Positions 17,107 to 24,479 of a stretch of DNA of 64,000 nucleotides are shown piece by piece. Positions within the stretch are counted from its first letter, which is position 1. Each line of letters opens with the position of its first letter. The stretch is taken from NCBI GenBank assembly GCA_036924855.1, contig JBAGRP010000001.1:1488001-1552000 (forward strand), read 5' to 3'. Below the pieces are notes generated by a model. It searched no databases. It saw only the letters and a list, made by a program, of their open reading frames with translations, and was not told the DNA's origin. Position numbers and translations under genes: made by a program. Origin of the DNA: Nitrobacteraceae bacterium AZCC 2146. Lineage in GTDB: Bacteria; Pseudomonadota; Alphaproteobacteria; Rhizobiales; Xanthobacteraceae.

Positions 17107-18363
17107 ATGGCTAATACAGCAAGCGCGCTTGATTGCGATGATGGATCGAAAGGGGACGCCAAGCGTCCTCGGCCACTGCTGTCGCTGAACGATGCCATTG
17201 ATATCGCCAGTTCGTTTTCTAGGGCAGTTGAGCGAACCGAAGTTATCCCCCTTGCGGAAGTAAATGGCCGTGAACTCAGCTGCGACGTGGCAGCTCACCA
17301 CGACCTTCCCCTGTTTGATCAATCGGCGATGGACGGTTATGCGCTGTCAGGAGACGCCGAAACCTACGAATTGTCTCCCTTGGCTGGCACGCGTGCGGGT
17401 GATCGTCCCGGCTTTGTCTATCCAGGCCAAGCGATGAAGATCGCAACGGGGGGCTTCATGCCCGCTGGAGCCGATCGCGTTGCGCTCCAGGAGCATACGG
17501 TCCAGCGAAACGGAAAGCTCATTGTAAAAGGACCCCTGGAGCGAGGCTCCAATATCCGCTTGCGCGGGGAAGACGTCCAAAAAGACGATTCTATTCTGCC
17601 AAAGGGATCGAGGTTGGATCCGCAGAAGATCGCATTGCTCGCCGCCCAAGGGGTGGGGCGTGTCGAGGTGCGCGGCAGGCCACGGGTGGCCGTGATCTCT
17701 TCTGGCGATGAGCTTCGTCAGCCTGGCGATGTTCTTCGCGCCGGCAACATTTACGACAGCAATAGGCCCATGCTCCTTGCATTAGCGGAGAAAGCCGGCG
17801 CCGCGGTCACCGATGCCGGATGTGTGGCCGATGATGTGCAGGCTGTTGCCAACGCCATCGCGAGACTGTCGCAATCAAACGATTTTGTCCTCCTCAGCGG
17901 AGGCTCATCTCATGGAGATGCGGATATGACGCGTGCGGCGCTACTTTGCGCGGGTGCCGCCGCCGAAGAGCTCAAGATTGCAATCAAGCCGGGCAAACCG
18001 GCAGTCGTTGGCAGATTGGGCGGAGCTTCGGTACTGGGTGTTCCCGGCAATCCTTTCGCGGCGTTCGTCTCTTGGCTCACTTTGGGCCGGTCGATGTTGG
18101 GTATTATGCTTGGAATTCCCTCCGAACTGTTATCGAGAGCTCGCAAACTCCCGGTTTCCAATACGCTTCAGCGACGGCCCGGGAGAACCGAATTCGTGCC
18201 GGCCAGAATCGTTTGGGACGAAAGCGAAGAGAGACTTGAGTTTCTTGGCCGTGGTGGATCTGCACGCCTATTGCCTCTTTCCCGAGCGGATGGTCTTGCT
18301 TGGGTTGAAGCGGATCGCGGCAGCGTTCAAGCGGGTGAACGCGTTCGCTTCATTCCATTCTGA
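17107..18363 (+). CDS. moeA: Molybdopterin molybdenumtransferase MoeA
   Basis: 418 residues. MoeA inserts the metal into adenylated molybdopterin. Visible are the N-terminal domain (FDQSAMDGYAL near residue 80; IATGGFMPAGADRVALQEHT near 120), the MPT-binding domain (VAVISSGDELRQPGD near 198; LLSGGSSHGDADMT near 265; LGVPGNPFAAF near 315) and the C-terminal beta domain. Length is normal. It lies 172 bases downstream of the acetylene-hydratase-like gene on the same strand, so it is probably a copy dedicated to that enzyme rather than the housekeeping moeA, which normally sits with other cofactor genes. Confidence 0.88.
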   Translation: MANTASALDCDDGSKGDAKRPRPLLSLNDAIDIASSFSRAVERTEVIPLAEVNGRELSCDVAAHHDLPLFDQSAMDGYALSGDAETYELSPLAGTRAGDRPGFVYPGQAMKIATGGFMPAGADRVALQEHTVQRNGKLIVKGPLERGSNIRLRGEDVQKDDSILPKGSRLDPQKIALLAAQGVGRVEVRGRPRVAVISSGDELRQPGDVLRAGNIYDSNRPMLLALAEKAGAAVTDAGCVADDVQAVANAIARLSQSNDFVLLSGGSSHGDADMTRAALLCAGAAAEELKIAIKPGKPAVVGRLGGASVLGVPGNPFAAFVSWLTLGRSMLGIMLGIPSELLSRARKLPVSNTLQRRPGRTEFVPARIVWDESEERLEFLGRGGSARLLPLSRADGLAWVEADRGSVQAGERVRFIPF

Positions 18364-18419
18364 CAAGAACGCACGTCCGCAGCACCTCCTACGCACTTGT
18401 GCCTGGGCGAGCTTAGCTT

Positions 18420-18605
18420 TCACTTCGGCGCATATTGCATTTCGCCGTCACCGAACGACCAGTCTTCACGATTTGTGTTGACCAGGTTGATCCAGATAGA
18501 GACGCGCCCGTCCTGCGTGCCGTGAAGCGGCTCCGACGTTTAAACCGACGGCCCAGACGATTCCGGAGCCGTCGGAGCCAGGTATTTGGGTGAGAGCAGA
18601 CCGCC
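18420..18605 (-). pseudogene. Composite remnant: MDR dehydrogenase piece plus tautomerase C-terminus
   Basis: On the minus strand the frame from about 18605 gives QIPGSDGSGIVWAVGLNVGA, the N-terminal GroES-like segment of a zinc/quinone dehydrogenase. A different frame then gives RVSIWINLVNTNREDWSFGD and ends GEMQYAPK at the TGA 18422-18420. The latter is nearly the C-terminus of the intact tautomerase at 31941-32330 (REDWSFGNGEMQYAPK). Both are broken pieces between moeA and the SDR gene. Confidence 0.6.
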
Positions 18606-18611
18606 TGTTCG

Positions 18612-19361
18612 TCAGATCTGGGCTATGCCGCCATCGACGAATATCTCGCTGGCCGCGATGAAGCTGCTGTCGTCGGAGGCCAGGAAGGCGACGGCCTTCG
18701 CAACCTCCTCAACGGTTCCCGTTCGGGCAAGGGGCGTTATGCTTGCCGCGTATTCCATGAAGCTGTTCAGCGCGTCAGGGCTGGCGGCGGCGTTTTCGTG
18801 TGCGGGTGTCGGGATCACACCAGGGCTGACCGCGTTGACCCGGATGCCCCGGCCCCGCAAATCCGACGACCATGTCCGAGCGAAGCTGCGGACCGCTGCC
18901 TTTGAGGCGCTGTAGACGCTCCAATCGGCCCAGCCTTTTGAGGCGACGATCGAGGCGCTCAAGATGATCGAGCCGCCCGGTCCCATCAGAGGCAGAGCCT
19001 TCTGGACAGTCCAGATCACGCCTTTTACATGCGTGTCTAGATGATAGTCGATGTGCTCCTCCGTCAGGCTGCCGAGCGGGGCCGGAATCACGCCACCGGC
19101 ATTGGCAAAAACGATATCGAGGCGCCCCACTTCATCGCGAATTTGGTCATAGAGTCGGTCGAGATCGGCCGGTTTGGCGACGTCGCCCTGGACGGCCTTA
19201 GCACTCGCTCCAAGAACAGCCGCGGCGGCATCGAGTTCTGCCTGCCTGCGGCCCGTGATGTAAACCCGCGCGCCTTCCTTCACGAAAACCTTAGCTGTCG
19301 CCAGGCCGATTCCAGAGCTTCCTCCAGTGATGACAGCGATCTTTCCATCGAGTTTCGGCAT
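18612..19361 (-). CDS. SDR family oxidoreductase (glucose dehydrogenase-like)
   Basis: 249-residue classical SDR with TGGSSGIG near residue 12, NAGG near 88, the catalytic Ser in ILSASIVASKG, YSASK near 151 and the C-terminal FVDGG. These residues bind NAD(P)(H) and carry the Ser-Tyr-Lys triad. It is divergent from an HxlR regulator, with 353 bases between, a pairing common for SDRs that detoxify quinones or aldehydes. The substrate is unknown. Confidence 0.87.
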   Translation of the reverse strand: MPKLDGKIAVITGGSSGIGLATAKVFVKEGARVYITGRRQAELDAAAAVLGASAKAVQGDVAKPADLDRLYDQIRDEVGRLDIVFANAGGVIPAPLGSLTEEHIDYHLDTHVKGVIWTVQKALPLMGPGGSIILSASIVASKGWADWSVYSASKAAVRSFARTWSSDLRGRGIRVNAVSPGVIPTPAHENAAASPDALNSFMEYAASITPLARTGTVEEVAKAVAFLASDDSSFIAASEIFVDGGIAQI

Positions 19362-19446
19362 ATCTTCCTCAAACTAGTCGGTTGAACCAGGCAATTCTCC
19401 AGGACGCAGCGCGTTCGGCGTCGCCCCTCGCCTCATTCGATCAATC

Positions 19447-19497
19447 GGTCTAATGATCGAACCACTGTTGAGTTACTAAGTGATCTGGTCTAATAAT
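19447..19497. repeat. Direct repeat in the SDR/HxlR intergenic region
   Basis: GGTCTAATGAT at 19447-19457 and GGTCTAATAAT at 19487-19497 are spaced exactly 40 bases. They lie between the divergent SDR and HxlR genes and could be paired regulator sites. The remaining gap 19362-19714 shows no gene. Confidence 0.4.
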
Positions 19498-19714
19498 ACA
19501 ACCGGCAAGCCCCACTGATCGCGTATTCGTGAAAGCCGAACTCGACCATCCGGCGAGCGACTGGTCGTCGGCCTCCCATCAGGCGATCCGTGTGATCTGA
19601 GATGAACTTCTGGTTCAATATTGAGACTGGATGGCCTATAACATCGCCGTTGGAAACTGGCGCACGGCAGACGAATAGGTTTCATCGCTGCCGATGCGGT
19701 ATGGAGATGATCCG

Positions 19715-20161
19715 GTGAAGCGCAAGAGTCTGAGTGAGGACAAGTGCCCGGTTGCCCGAAGTCTCGACATCATCGGCGACTGGTGGGCGCTTCTTATCGT
19801 CCGCGACGCTCTGGCCGGCGTGACCAGATTTAACGACTTTGGGCGCAGCCTTGGCGCGGCCAAGAACAGTCTCAGCACTCGGCTGAGGGCGCTGGTCGAC
19901 CAGGGGATTTTGGAAATCCGTCCGGCATCGGACGGAAGCGCTTACCAAGAATACGCGCTGACCTCGAAGGGGCGCGCGCTGGCGCCGGTGCTGATAGGTT
20001 TGGCGCAATGGGGCACCGCACACGCCTTCAAACCCGGAGACCCCATGTCTTCGTTTGTTGACAAGAAGAACAAGCGCTCACTCAAAAAAATAGAGCTCAA
20101 GTCATCAGACGGAAGCGTGTTGCGGACCAGCGATATTCAGTGGCTTTCGGGCCTGGATTGA
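19715..20161 (+). CDS. HxlR family winged-helix regulator
   Basis: 148 residues from the GTG at 19715, with GGAG eight bases upstream; an in-frame ATG at 19694 is less well placed. The core reads CPVARSLDIIGDWWALLIVR, then DALAGVTRFNDFGRSLGAAK and LSTRLRALVDQGILEIRP. HxlR proteins usually respond to reactive electrophiles and control neighbouring oxidoreductases, here the divergent SDR. A decayed copy of this gene together with about 60 bases of its 5' flank exists at 26384-26691. Confidence 0.85.
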   Translation: MKRKSLSEDKCPVARSLDIIGDWWALLIVRDALAGVTRFNDFGRSLGAAKNSLSTRLRALVDQGILEIRPASDGSAYQEYALTSKGRALAPVLIGLAQWGTAHAFKPGDPMSSFVDKKNKRSLKKIELKSSDGSVLRTSDIQWLSGLD

Positions 20162-20165
20162 ACGA

Positions 20166-20366
20166 CGTAACAGCCGGTCCGAGACCGCAAGGTTCTATCC
20201 GACCGGCTATTATCTGAACGAACCGGCAGTGCCCCTGCGGAAGATCGTGGATGCCGGGTACGTGCCTGTCTTCGCAAACTCGACCGGCGAAGAGCCGAAG
20301 CTGGATTACTGCGCCAACAACGCCCGCTTCTTGGTAAAGACGACCGCAAGCGAGCGGCGGCTCTGA
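20166..20366 (+). pseudogene. Truncated DJ-1/PfpI family gene
   Basis: Directly after the HxlR gene an open frame without a start reads ARFYPTGYYLNEPAVPLRKI, VDAGYVPVFANSTGEEPK and stops at TGA 20364-20366. This is the N-terminal third of a DJ-1/PfpI amidotransferase-like protein (normally about 230 residues); the nucleophile Cys region is gone. An intact relative of the superfamily lies at 22736-23464. Confidence 0.55.
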
Positions 20367-20470
20367 GCTTCATTCAGGACTTCGAAACTCTCGACACCCA
20401 CACACTTTGTGTCAATCGCGCCAAAGGAGCGGTCCTGCGCATTTTGTGGAGATGCAGGAAAGCGGGTGAG

Positions 20471-20513
20471 CGTCGCGATGTCGCCGTCAAGTTCGACGAC
20501 CGCCCGCCCCTCT
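20471..20513 (-). repeat. Short repeated coding fragment, copy 1
   Basis: This stretch and 24016-24058 share nearly the same bases (CGTCGCGATGTCGCCGTC, A or C, AGTTCGACGAC). Read on the minus strand they encode GRAVVELDGDIATLTRF here and GWAVVELDGDIATATTL in the other copy. They look like the same C-terminal piece of a lost gene, possibly of SnoaL/NTF2 type. Neither frame has a start. Confidence 0.4.
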
Positions 20514-20517
20514 CGGA

Positions 20518-20901
20518 TTACTCTGCCCGCTGCGCCAAGCCCTTACCGAAAGAAACGTTCGCTCGACCTACCTCGGAAATCACCACAAAGGCGTCGTCTT
20601 CTTTGACGAGACCGGTCGCTACAAGCCGCTTGTTGATGTCTTTCAGAAGCGCCTTCTTAAGTTCGTCCGACCGGCCGTGGATGAACGCAATCTCGATCAT
20701 CAGAAGGTTGGCTGAATATTTTAGACCCAGGTATTCATCGGTATGAATGAAGTTCTCAGGCTCGTACTCATTTATTAGCTGATAAAGATCCTCGTTCGGA
20801 ATTCCCATCACGGCCACCAAGGCCGCCTGTACTGCCTCAGCGATGCCCTTCTTGGCCTGCTGGTCGCGGTTTCTTCTCAGATTGATTTTGACAAGTGGCA
20901 T
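20518..20901 (-). CDS. Tautomerase family protein (4-OT superfamily, Pro1)
   Basis: 127 residues from the ATG at 20901 (MPLVKINLRRNRDQQ), preceded by GGAAGAGACG. After Met removal Pro1 would be the general base typical of 4-oxalocrotonate tautomerase-superfamily enzymes. The fused-length monomer of about 127 residues belongs to the Tautomerase_3-like group of unknown substrate. It lies 67 bases after a MarR gene and is probably cotranscribed with it; a LysR gene diverges upstream. The same tautomerase/LysR arrangement recurs at 31941-33477. Confidence 0.82.
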   Translation of the reverse strand: MPLVKINLRRNRDQQAKKGIAEAVQAALVAVMGIPNEDLYQLINEYEPENFIHTDEYLGLKYSANLLMIEIAFIHGRSDELKKALLKDINKRLVATGLVKEDDAFVVISEVGRANVSFGKGLAQRAE

Positions 20902-20968
20902 CGTCTCTTCCTTTTCACGGGTATATGCCTGCTTCATGATACGGTTTACAGATTTATTTGGTAAGTCT

Positions 20969-21370
20969 TTACAGGCTATGCAGCAATTCCCTGAATTTGC
21001 CAGCGACACCCATACCGAGTCGAGCTTCCACGTTTTTCTGAGCCTGATCCCATAAGGGCTCGCCGATCGTCAATGCGCGTCGCCCCCCCTTGGTCAAAGC
21101 CACCAGGAGTTCGCGTTGATCACTGCCCCGGCGCGGCGCTACCAGGCCCATCCGCTCCAAGACTTTTACGTTTCTTCCAATGGTTGAGCGATCAAGCTCG
21201 GTCAATCGTCCAAGCTCCGTGAGCGCCGTCGGACCCGCCCGGTTGAGCATTCGCAGCAACCCGAATTGCGCAACGTTAACGCCGGCGGGCGCGAGCGCCT
21301 CGTCGTAGGTGGCCGTCAAGCGCCTGTTCGCTTCCCTCAAAGAGGTGCAATAACAATGAGACAATGTCAT
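20969..21370 (-). CDS. MarR family regulator
   Basis: 133-residue winged-helix repressor. The N-terminus CYCTSLREANRRLTATYDEA is shared with several other MarR proteins in this window. The DNA-binding part is LTELGRLTELDRSTIGRNVK and the wing APRRGSDQRELLVALT. It starts one codon after the AT-rich dyad at 21376-21387 and is followed by the tautomerase gene. It probably represses itself and the tautomerase in response to a phenolic or quinone ligand. No good Shine-Dalgarno is seen. Confidence 0.85.
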   Translation of the reverse strand: MTLSHCYCTSLREANRRLTATYDEALAPAGVNVAQFGLLRMLNRAGPTALTELGRLTELDRSTIGRNVKVLERMGLVAPRRGSDQRELLVALTKGGRRALTIGEPLWDQAQKNVEARLGMGVAGKFRELLHSL

Positions 21371-21375
21371 ATTGG

Positions 21376-21387
21376 GGGTATATACCC
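21376..21387. promoter_or_regulatory. Perfect dyad GGGTATATACCC before the MarR gene
   Basis: A 12-base perfect palindrome six bases upstream of the MarR ATG. Size, position and AT-rich core fit autorepression by a MarR dimer. Confidence 0.5.
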
Positions 21388-21420
21388 TCTATAAATTCTG
21401 GCAAGCGTCCCAGATAGAAA

Positions 21421-21433
21421 TGCTTCAAACGCA
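21421..21433. promoter_or_regulatory. LysR box T-N11-A (TGC-N7-GCA)
   Basis: TGCTTCAAACGCA begins 46 bases upstream of the LysR ATG. The same pattern TGC-N7-GCA, with a TCAA-R-C core, is found exactly 46 bases before the paralogous LysR gene at 32539. The T-N11-A spacing is the standard LysR motif. Confidence 0.6.
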
Positions 21434-21466
21434 TGATACTGATAGTTAGCACGAGAAGCAGGCATC

Positions 21467-22369
21467 ATGATCGATAACCTCAAAGCCTTAGCGGCGGTCA
21501 TCGACAACAAGTCGCTGACCAAGGCGGCGACGCGGCTATGCCTGACGCAGTCCGCCATCTCGCGCCGCATTCAGCAACTCGAGGAGGCGCTCGGCGGCAC
21601 GCTACTGGACCGGACCCAGCGGCCGCCCAGTTCGACCGCACTCGGCCAGCACGTCTATGAACAATCGCTGCCGATCCTGCGCGCGGTCGACGACCTGATG
21701 AAGATCACGCGGAAGGATGCGGCGCCGACCGGCACATTGCGGTTCGGCATGTCGCAGGCGATCGGCGATGTTATTCTGGCCGACGCGGTCGAGCAGCTGT
21801 CGGGGGAGTTCCCGACCCTCGACGTTCGCGTGCGCGCCGGCTGGGGCGACAGCCTGGCTGCCCAGGTCGGCGCCGGCGATCTGGATGCCGCCATCGTTAT
21901 GCTGCCGGCCGGCACCCGGCCGACAGCGCCGCTGATCGGGCGGACCATCGCCATCGTCGATGTGGCGATCGTGCAGAGCCGCCGGCGCCCGCGCGTGCGT
22001 CAGGCAGTTGCACTTGCTGACTTGGCGAAGCAGGACTGGATCTTGAACCCGATCGGCTGCGGCTACCGCGCCGAGCTGGAGAGCGCCATGAAAGAGCGCT
22101 ACGGCAGTCTGCGTGTCGCGGTCGACACCTACGGCACGGAGATCCAGCTGCGCATGATCGCGTCCGGCCTGGGGCTTGGCCTGGCGCCGCGCGGCGTGCT
22201 GCGGGCCAGCGCCAGCCGCGACGAAATCGCGATCGTGGATGCAAGCGGTTTCGCCATGCAGCTCGATATCTGGCTGATCCACCTGAGGGAGTTCGGCAAT
22301 CTGGGGCGCGCGATTGAGAGGTTGACGGCGATGGTGGCTGACGGCTTCGCCCGCTACGCCGCCGCTTAG
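21467..22369 (+). CDS. LysR family regulator
   Basis: 300 residues. The N-terminal helix-turn-helix (MIDNLKALAAVIDNKSLTKA, LCLTQSAISRRIQQLEEALG) is followed by a linker and the substrate-binding domain (QAIGDVILADAVEQL to LDIWLIHLREFG). It is divergent from the MarR-tautomerase pair. It is clearly paralogous to the LysR at 32539-33477 (shared NP-x-GCGYRAELE, VDTYGTEIQLRMIASGLGLG), implying related ligands and targets. Confidence 0.9.
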   Translation: MIDNLKALAAVIDNKSLTKAATRLCLTQSAISRRIQQLEEALGGTLLDRTQRPPSSTALGQHVYEQSLPILRAVDDLMKITRKDAAPTGTLRFGMSQAIGDVILADAVEQLSGEFPTLDVRVRAGWGDSLAAQVGAGDLDAAIVMLPAGTRPTAPLIGRTIAIVDVAIVQSRRRPRVRQAVALADLAKQDWILNPIGCGYRAELESAMKERYGSLRVAVDTYGTEIQLRMIASGLGLGLAPRGVLRASASRDEIAIVDASGFAMQLDIWLIHLREFGNLGRAIERLTAMVADGFARYAAA

Positions 22370-22735
22370 CGCTGGCGACATCGTGGGCCTATCGATCACA
22401 ATGCCCACCGGTCATGCTAAGCATGAAAAGTTTGCGTTTGCCGCAATGATCCGTCGAGCGTAGCAGTGTGTCTGCGGCTAAACATGCTCACCCGAGTGAG
22501 GCCGCCACGGCTCCATGAGCGGAACGGGTCCCCCCGAACATCTACCACGATCGTGGTCTCTAAGACCTGTTCCCGGACGCCAGAGTCTTCAGGTTCAACT
22601 GCTTTGTCTAAATCGCCGGTCCGTGGCGTGTGCGCGACATCGTTTCGATTCGACGGATACTGAACTGGATCCGTGTAAGACAGCAATCGCACTTATCGAA
22701 CATCAGGATGAATTCCCATCCGAGGATAGGCAATC
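22370..22735. other. Gap with a 14-base palindrome
   Basis: 366 bases without a recognisable gene. ACCACGATCGTGGT at 22544-22557 is a perfect palindrome about 180 bases before the DJ-1/PfpI gene and could be an operator. A minus-strand open frame at 22417-22692 has no family resemblance. Confidence 0.35.
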
Positions 22736-23464
22736 ATGACCAAGACTATTTCATCACTGAGGGCACTTCTCAACGTCGAGGCGTCAGCTTCGCTGCCCAA
22801 GCTCTCCAACGCGCAGATGCTCGACGCACCGGAAAACAGCGCGATCCGCGATATCTGGGTGTTGCCGCCCGACAACCCCAACCTCCATGCCGGACGGAAG
22901 GTCGCCGTCGTCGCTACTGACGGCGTCGAGGAGATCGAGCTGACCACCGTCCTGCACTATTTCCGGTCGCGCGGTGCGCAGGTCGACTTGATCGCGCCCA
23001 AGAAGCCCAGCTACCCGGCTTTCCATGGCCTCCAGATTCCCGACATGCGTGAAACCCACATCATGACGATTACCTTTATCGCTACCGGCGGCTGGATCCG
23101 GTTCGATCGGCATCTAGAGGACGCCTCCGCCAAAGACTATGATGTCGTGATCATTCCGGGCGGCGTTTGGAATCCCGATACGCTGCGCAACGATGCCAAG
23201 GCCATTGGGTTCGTTCAGGCGGCGGCGGCGGCCGGCAAGATCGTCGCTGCGATCTGCCACGGCCCATGGGTCCTTTCGGATGCCGGACTGACTCGCGGCA
23301 AGCGCGCCACCGGCTGGTGGAGTATCAAGCCGGACCTGGAAAATGCAGGCGCGACCTTTATCGATGAACCCGCGGTCACCGACGGCAAGATCGTCACTGC
23401 GCGCGCGCCCATCGATCTGGCGGCATTCGTCCACGCGATCGATGACTTGCTCGTAGCGGCGTGA
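22736..23464 (+). CDS. DJ-1/PfpI family protein (type 1 glutamine amidotransferase-like)
   Basis: 242 residues, start supported by GAGGATAGG upstream. After a 50-residue N-terminal extension the flavodoxin-like core starts at GRKVAVVATDGVEEIELTTV, with the conserved acidic residue in GVEEIE. The nucleophile elbow is AAICHGPWVLSDAGL (Cys near residue 180) and the downstream glycine-rich motif is GGVWNPDTLR. Such proteins act as chaperone-like deglycases, proteases or hydratases; the substrate here is unknown. The extension is longer than in standard PfpI proteins. It follows the LysR gene on the same strand. Confidence 0.8.
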   Translation: MTKTISSLRALLNVEASASLPKLSNAQMLDAPENSAIRDIWVLPPDNPNLHAGRKVAVVATDGVEEIELTTVLHYFRSRGAQVDLIAPKKPSYPAFHGLQIPDMRETHIMTITFIATGGWIRFDRHLEDASAKDYDVVIIPGGVWNPDTLRNDAKAIGFVQAAAAAGKIVAAICHGPWVLSDAGLTRGKRATGWWSIKPDLENAGATFIDEPAVTDGKIVTARAPIDLAAFVHAIDDLLVAA

Positions 23465-23573
23465 CGGCCAGAAGTGCACGGGTCCGCGACGACCCGGCCC
23501 GAAGCGCGGCGGGAAGAATGCATCCGGCAATCCGTCGTTAAGCGATTTTGTCAAGTCCGTAGGAAAATCAAAA

Positions 23574-23660
23574 ATGATCAAGCTCAGTATTCTTATGGTG
23601 CGCCGAAGCGATTTTACCTACGACGAGTTTAGGCACCAGACCGTTGGGCCTCGAGTATAA
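23574..23660 (+). pseudogene. EthD-domain gene, N-terminal remnant
   Basis: ATG at 23574 opens MIKLSILMVRRSDFTYDEFR, the standard N-terminus of EthD-family small proteins, but a TAA stops it after 28 residues and no continuation of the ~100-residue domain is found in other frames. The rest of the 23465-24074 gap contains no gene except the repeat fragment at 24016-24058. Confidence 0.5.
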
Positions 23661-24015
23661 GTCACCGAGCTTGGGAGGACCTCGCGGAACCGTTCGCGGC
23701 CCTGTATCGCGATGGGCCTCGGATTCTGAGGACACACAAGCAGCGCAGGCCATCTTTGATCAGCGTGAAGGCCGACACCTCGATGCGATTCAGATGCTGG
23801 CCGCGCACCACCGCGCGCGCGGGCATGCATTTGCGGCAAACCCTTTGGAGCTAGAACTTCTCAAGCCATGGCCTGAGTTCGATTTCCCAGATCCAGGCGC
23901 TTCGATGCCGGCGATGAGCATGCAGATATTCGCGCGCAATCCGGTCAGCAGTCACGGTCCGTCTGGCCGGCCCTCAACGGCATCCGTAGATCTGGCATTC
24001 TCGCAGGGTGGTGGC

Positions 24016-24058
24016 CGTCGCGATGTCGCCGTCCAGTTCGACGACGGCCCACCCCCTC
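24016..24058 (-). repeat. Short repeated coding fragment, copy 2
   Basis: Second copy of the element at 20471-20513. The minus-strand frame reads GWAVVELDGDIATATTLREC and stops after QIYGCR. It lies at the 3' side of the DUF1330 gene, whereas copy 1 lies at the 3' side of the tautomerase gene, both on the minus strand. Confidence 0.4.
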
Positions 24059-24074
24059 TTGGATTGGCGGATTG

Positions 24075-24365
24075 TCACATGCCCGCTAAGATACGAACGT
24101 CTCGTATGTTGAGTTCGCCAAGAACATTAAGCGCCTCGCGATAGTCAGCGCTCTCATACAAAGCCACCGCTGCCTCTACGCTGTCAAAACGCACCAGAAC
24201 TGAAAGTTCTGCGCGACCCGCTTCATATGAACGTGCCGGCATCCCCTTTGCGAGGATCGTCCCACCCGCCCTCTCGATCGCCGGGGCGGCTAGAGCGGAA
24301 TATGGATCAAGGCGGCTCGCATCTCCGATTTCGTTGTATAGGACGATTAAGTACGCACTTGGCAT
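24075..24365 (-). CDS. DUF1330 family protein
   Basis: 96-residue ferredoxin-like alpha/beta barrel protein. MPSAYLIVLYNEIGDASRLD, PAIERAGGTILAKG and SVEAAVALYESADYREAL are the typical DUF1330 positions (a dimeric domain related to EthD and YgiN/ABM folds). The ATG at 24365 has AAAGGA eight bases upstream. Function of the family is not established; it often accompanies catabolic dehydrogenases. Confidence 0.8.
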   Translation of the reverse strand: MPSAYLIVLYNEIGDASRLDPYSALAAPAIERAGGTILAKGMPARSYEAGRAELSVLVRFDSVEAAVALYESADYREALNVLGELNIRDVRILAGM

Positions 24366-24423
24366 GTGGAATTCCTTTCCCTTTACGATGGCTTGCGCGG
24401 AGGAGCCGTTAAAACACTGCTAA

Positions 24424-24449
24424 AGAAGGTCCGATTTGACGGACCTTCT
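24424..24449 (-). terminator. Stem-loop downstream of the aldo/keto reductase gene
   Basis: AGAAGGTCCG (24424-24433) and CGGACCTTCT (24440-24449) form a perfect 10-base-pair stem with a six-base loop, 31 bases after the minus-strand AKR stop. On the minus strand it is followed by TTAG, a weak T-tract. Probable terminator. Confidence 0.6.
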
Positions 24450-24479
24450 CGCGCAGCGATGACGGTAATCTCGGAATCT

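Noticed and set aside
22417-22692. 91-codon minus-strand frame
   Set aside because: No ribosome binding site, no recognisable family, spans a palindrome; left as non-coding.
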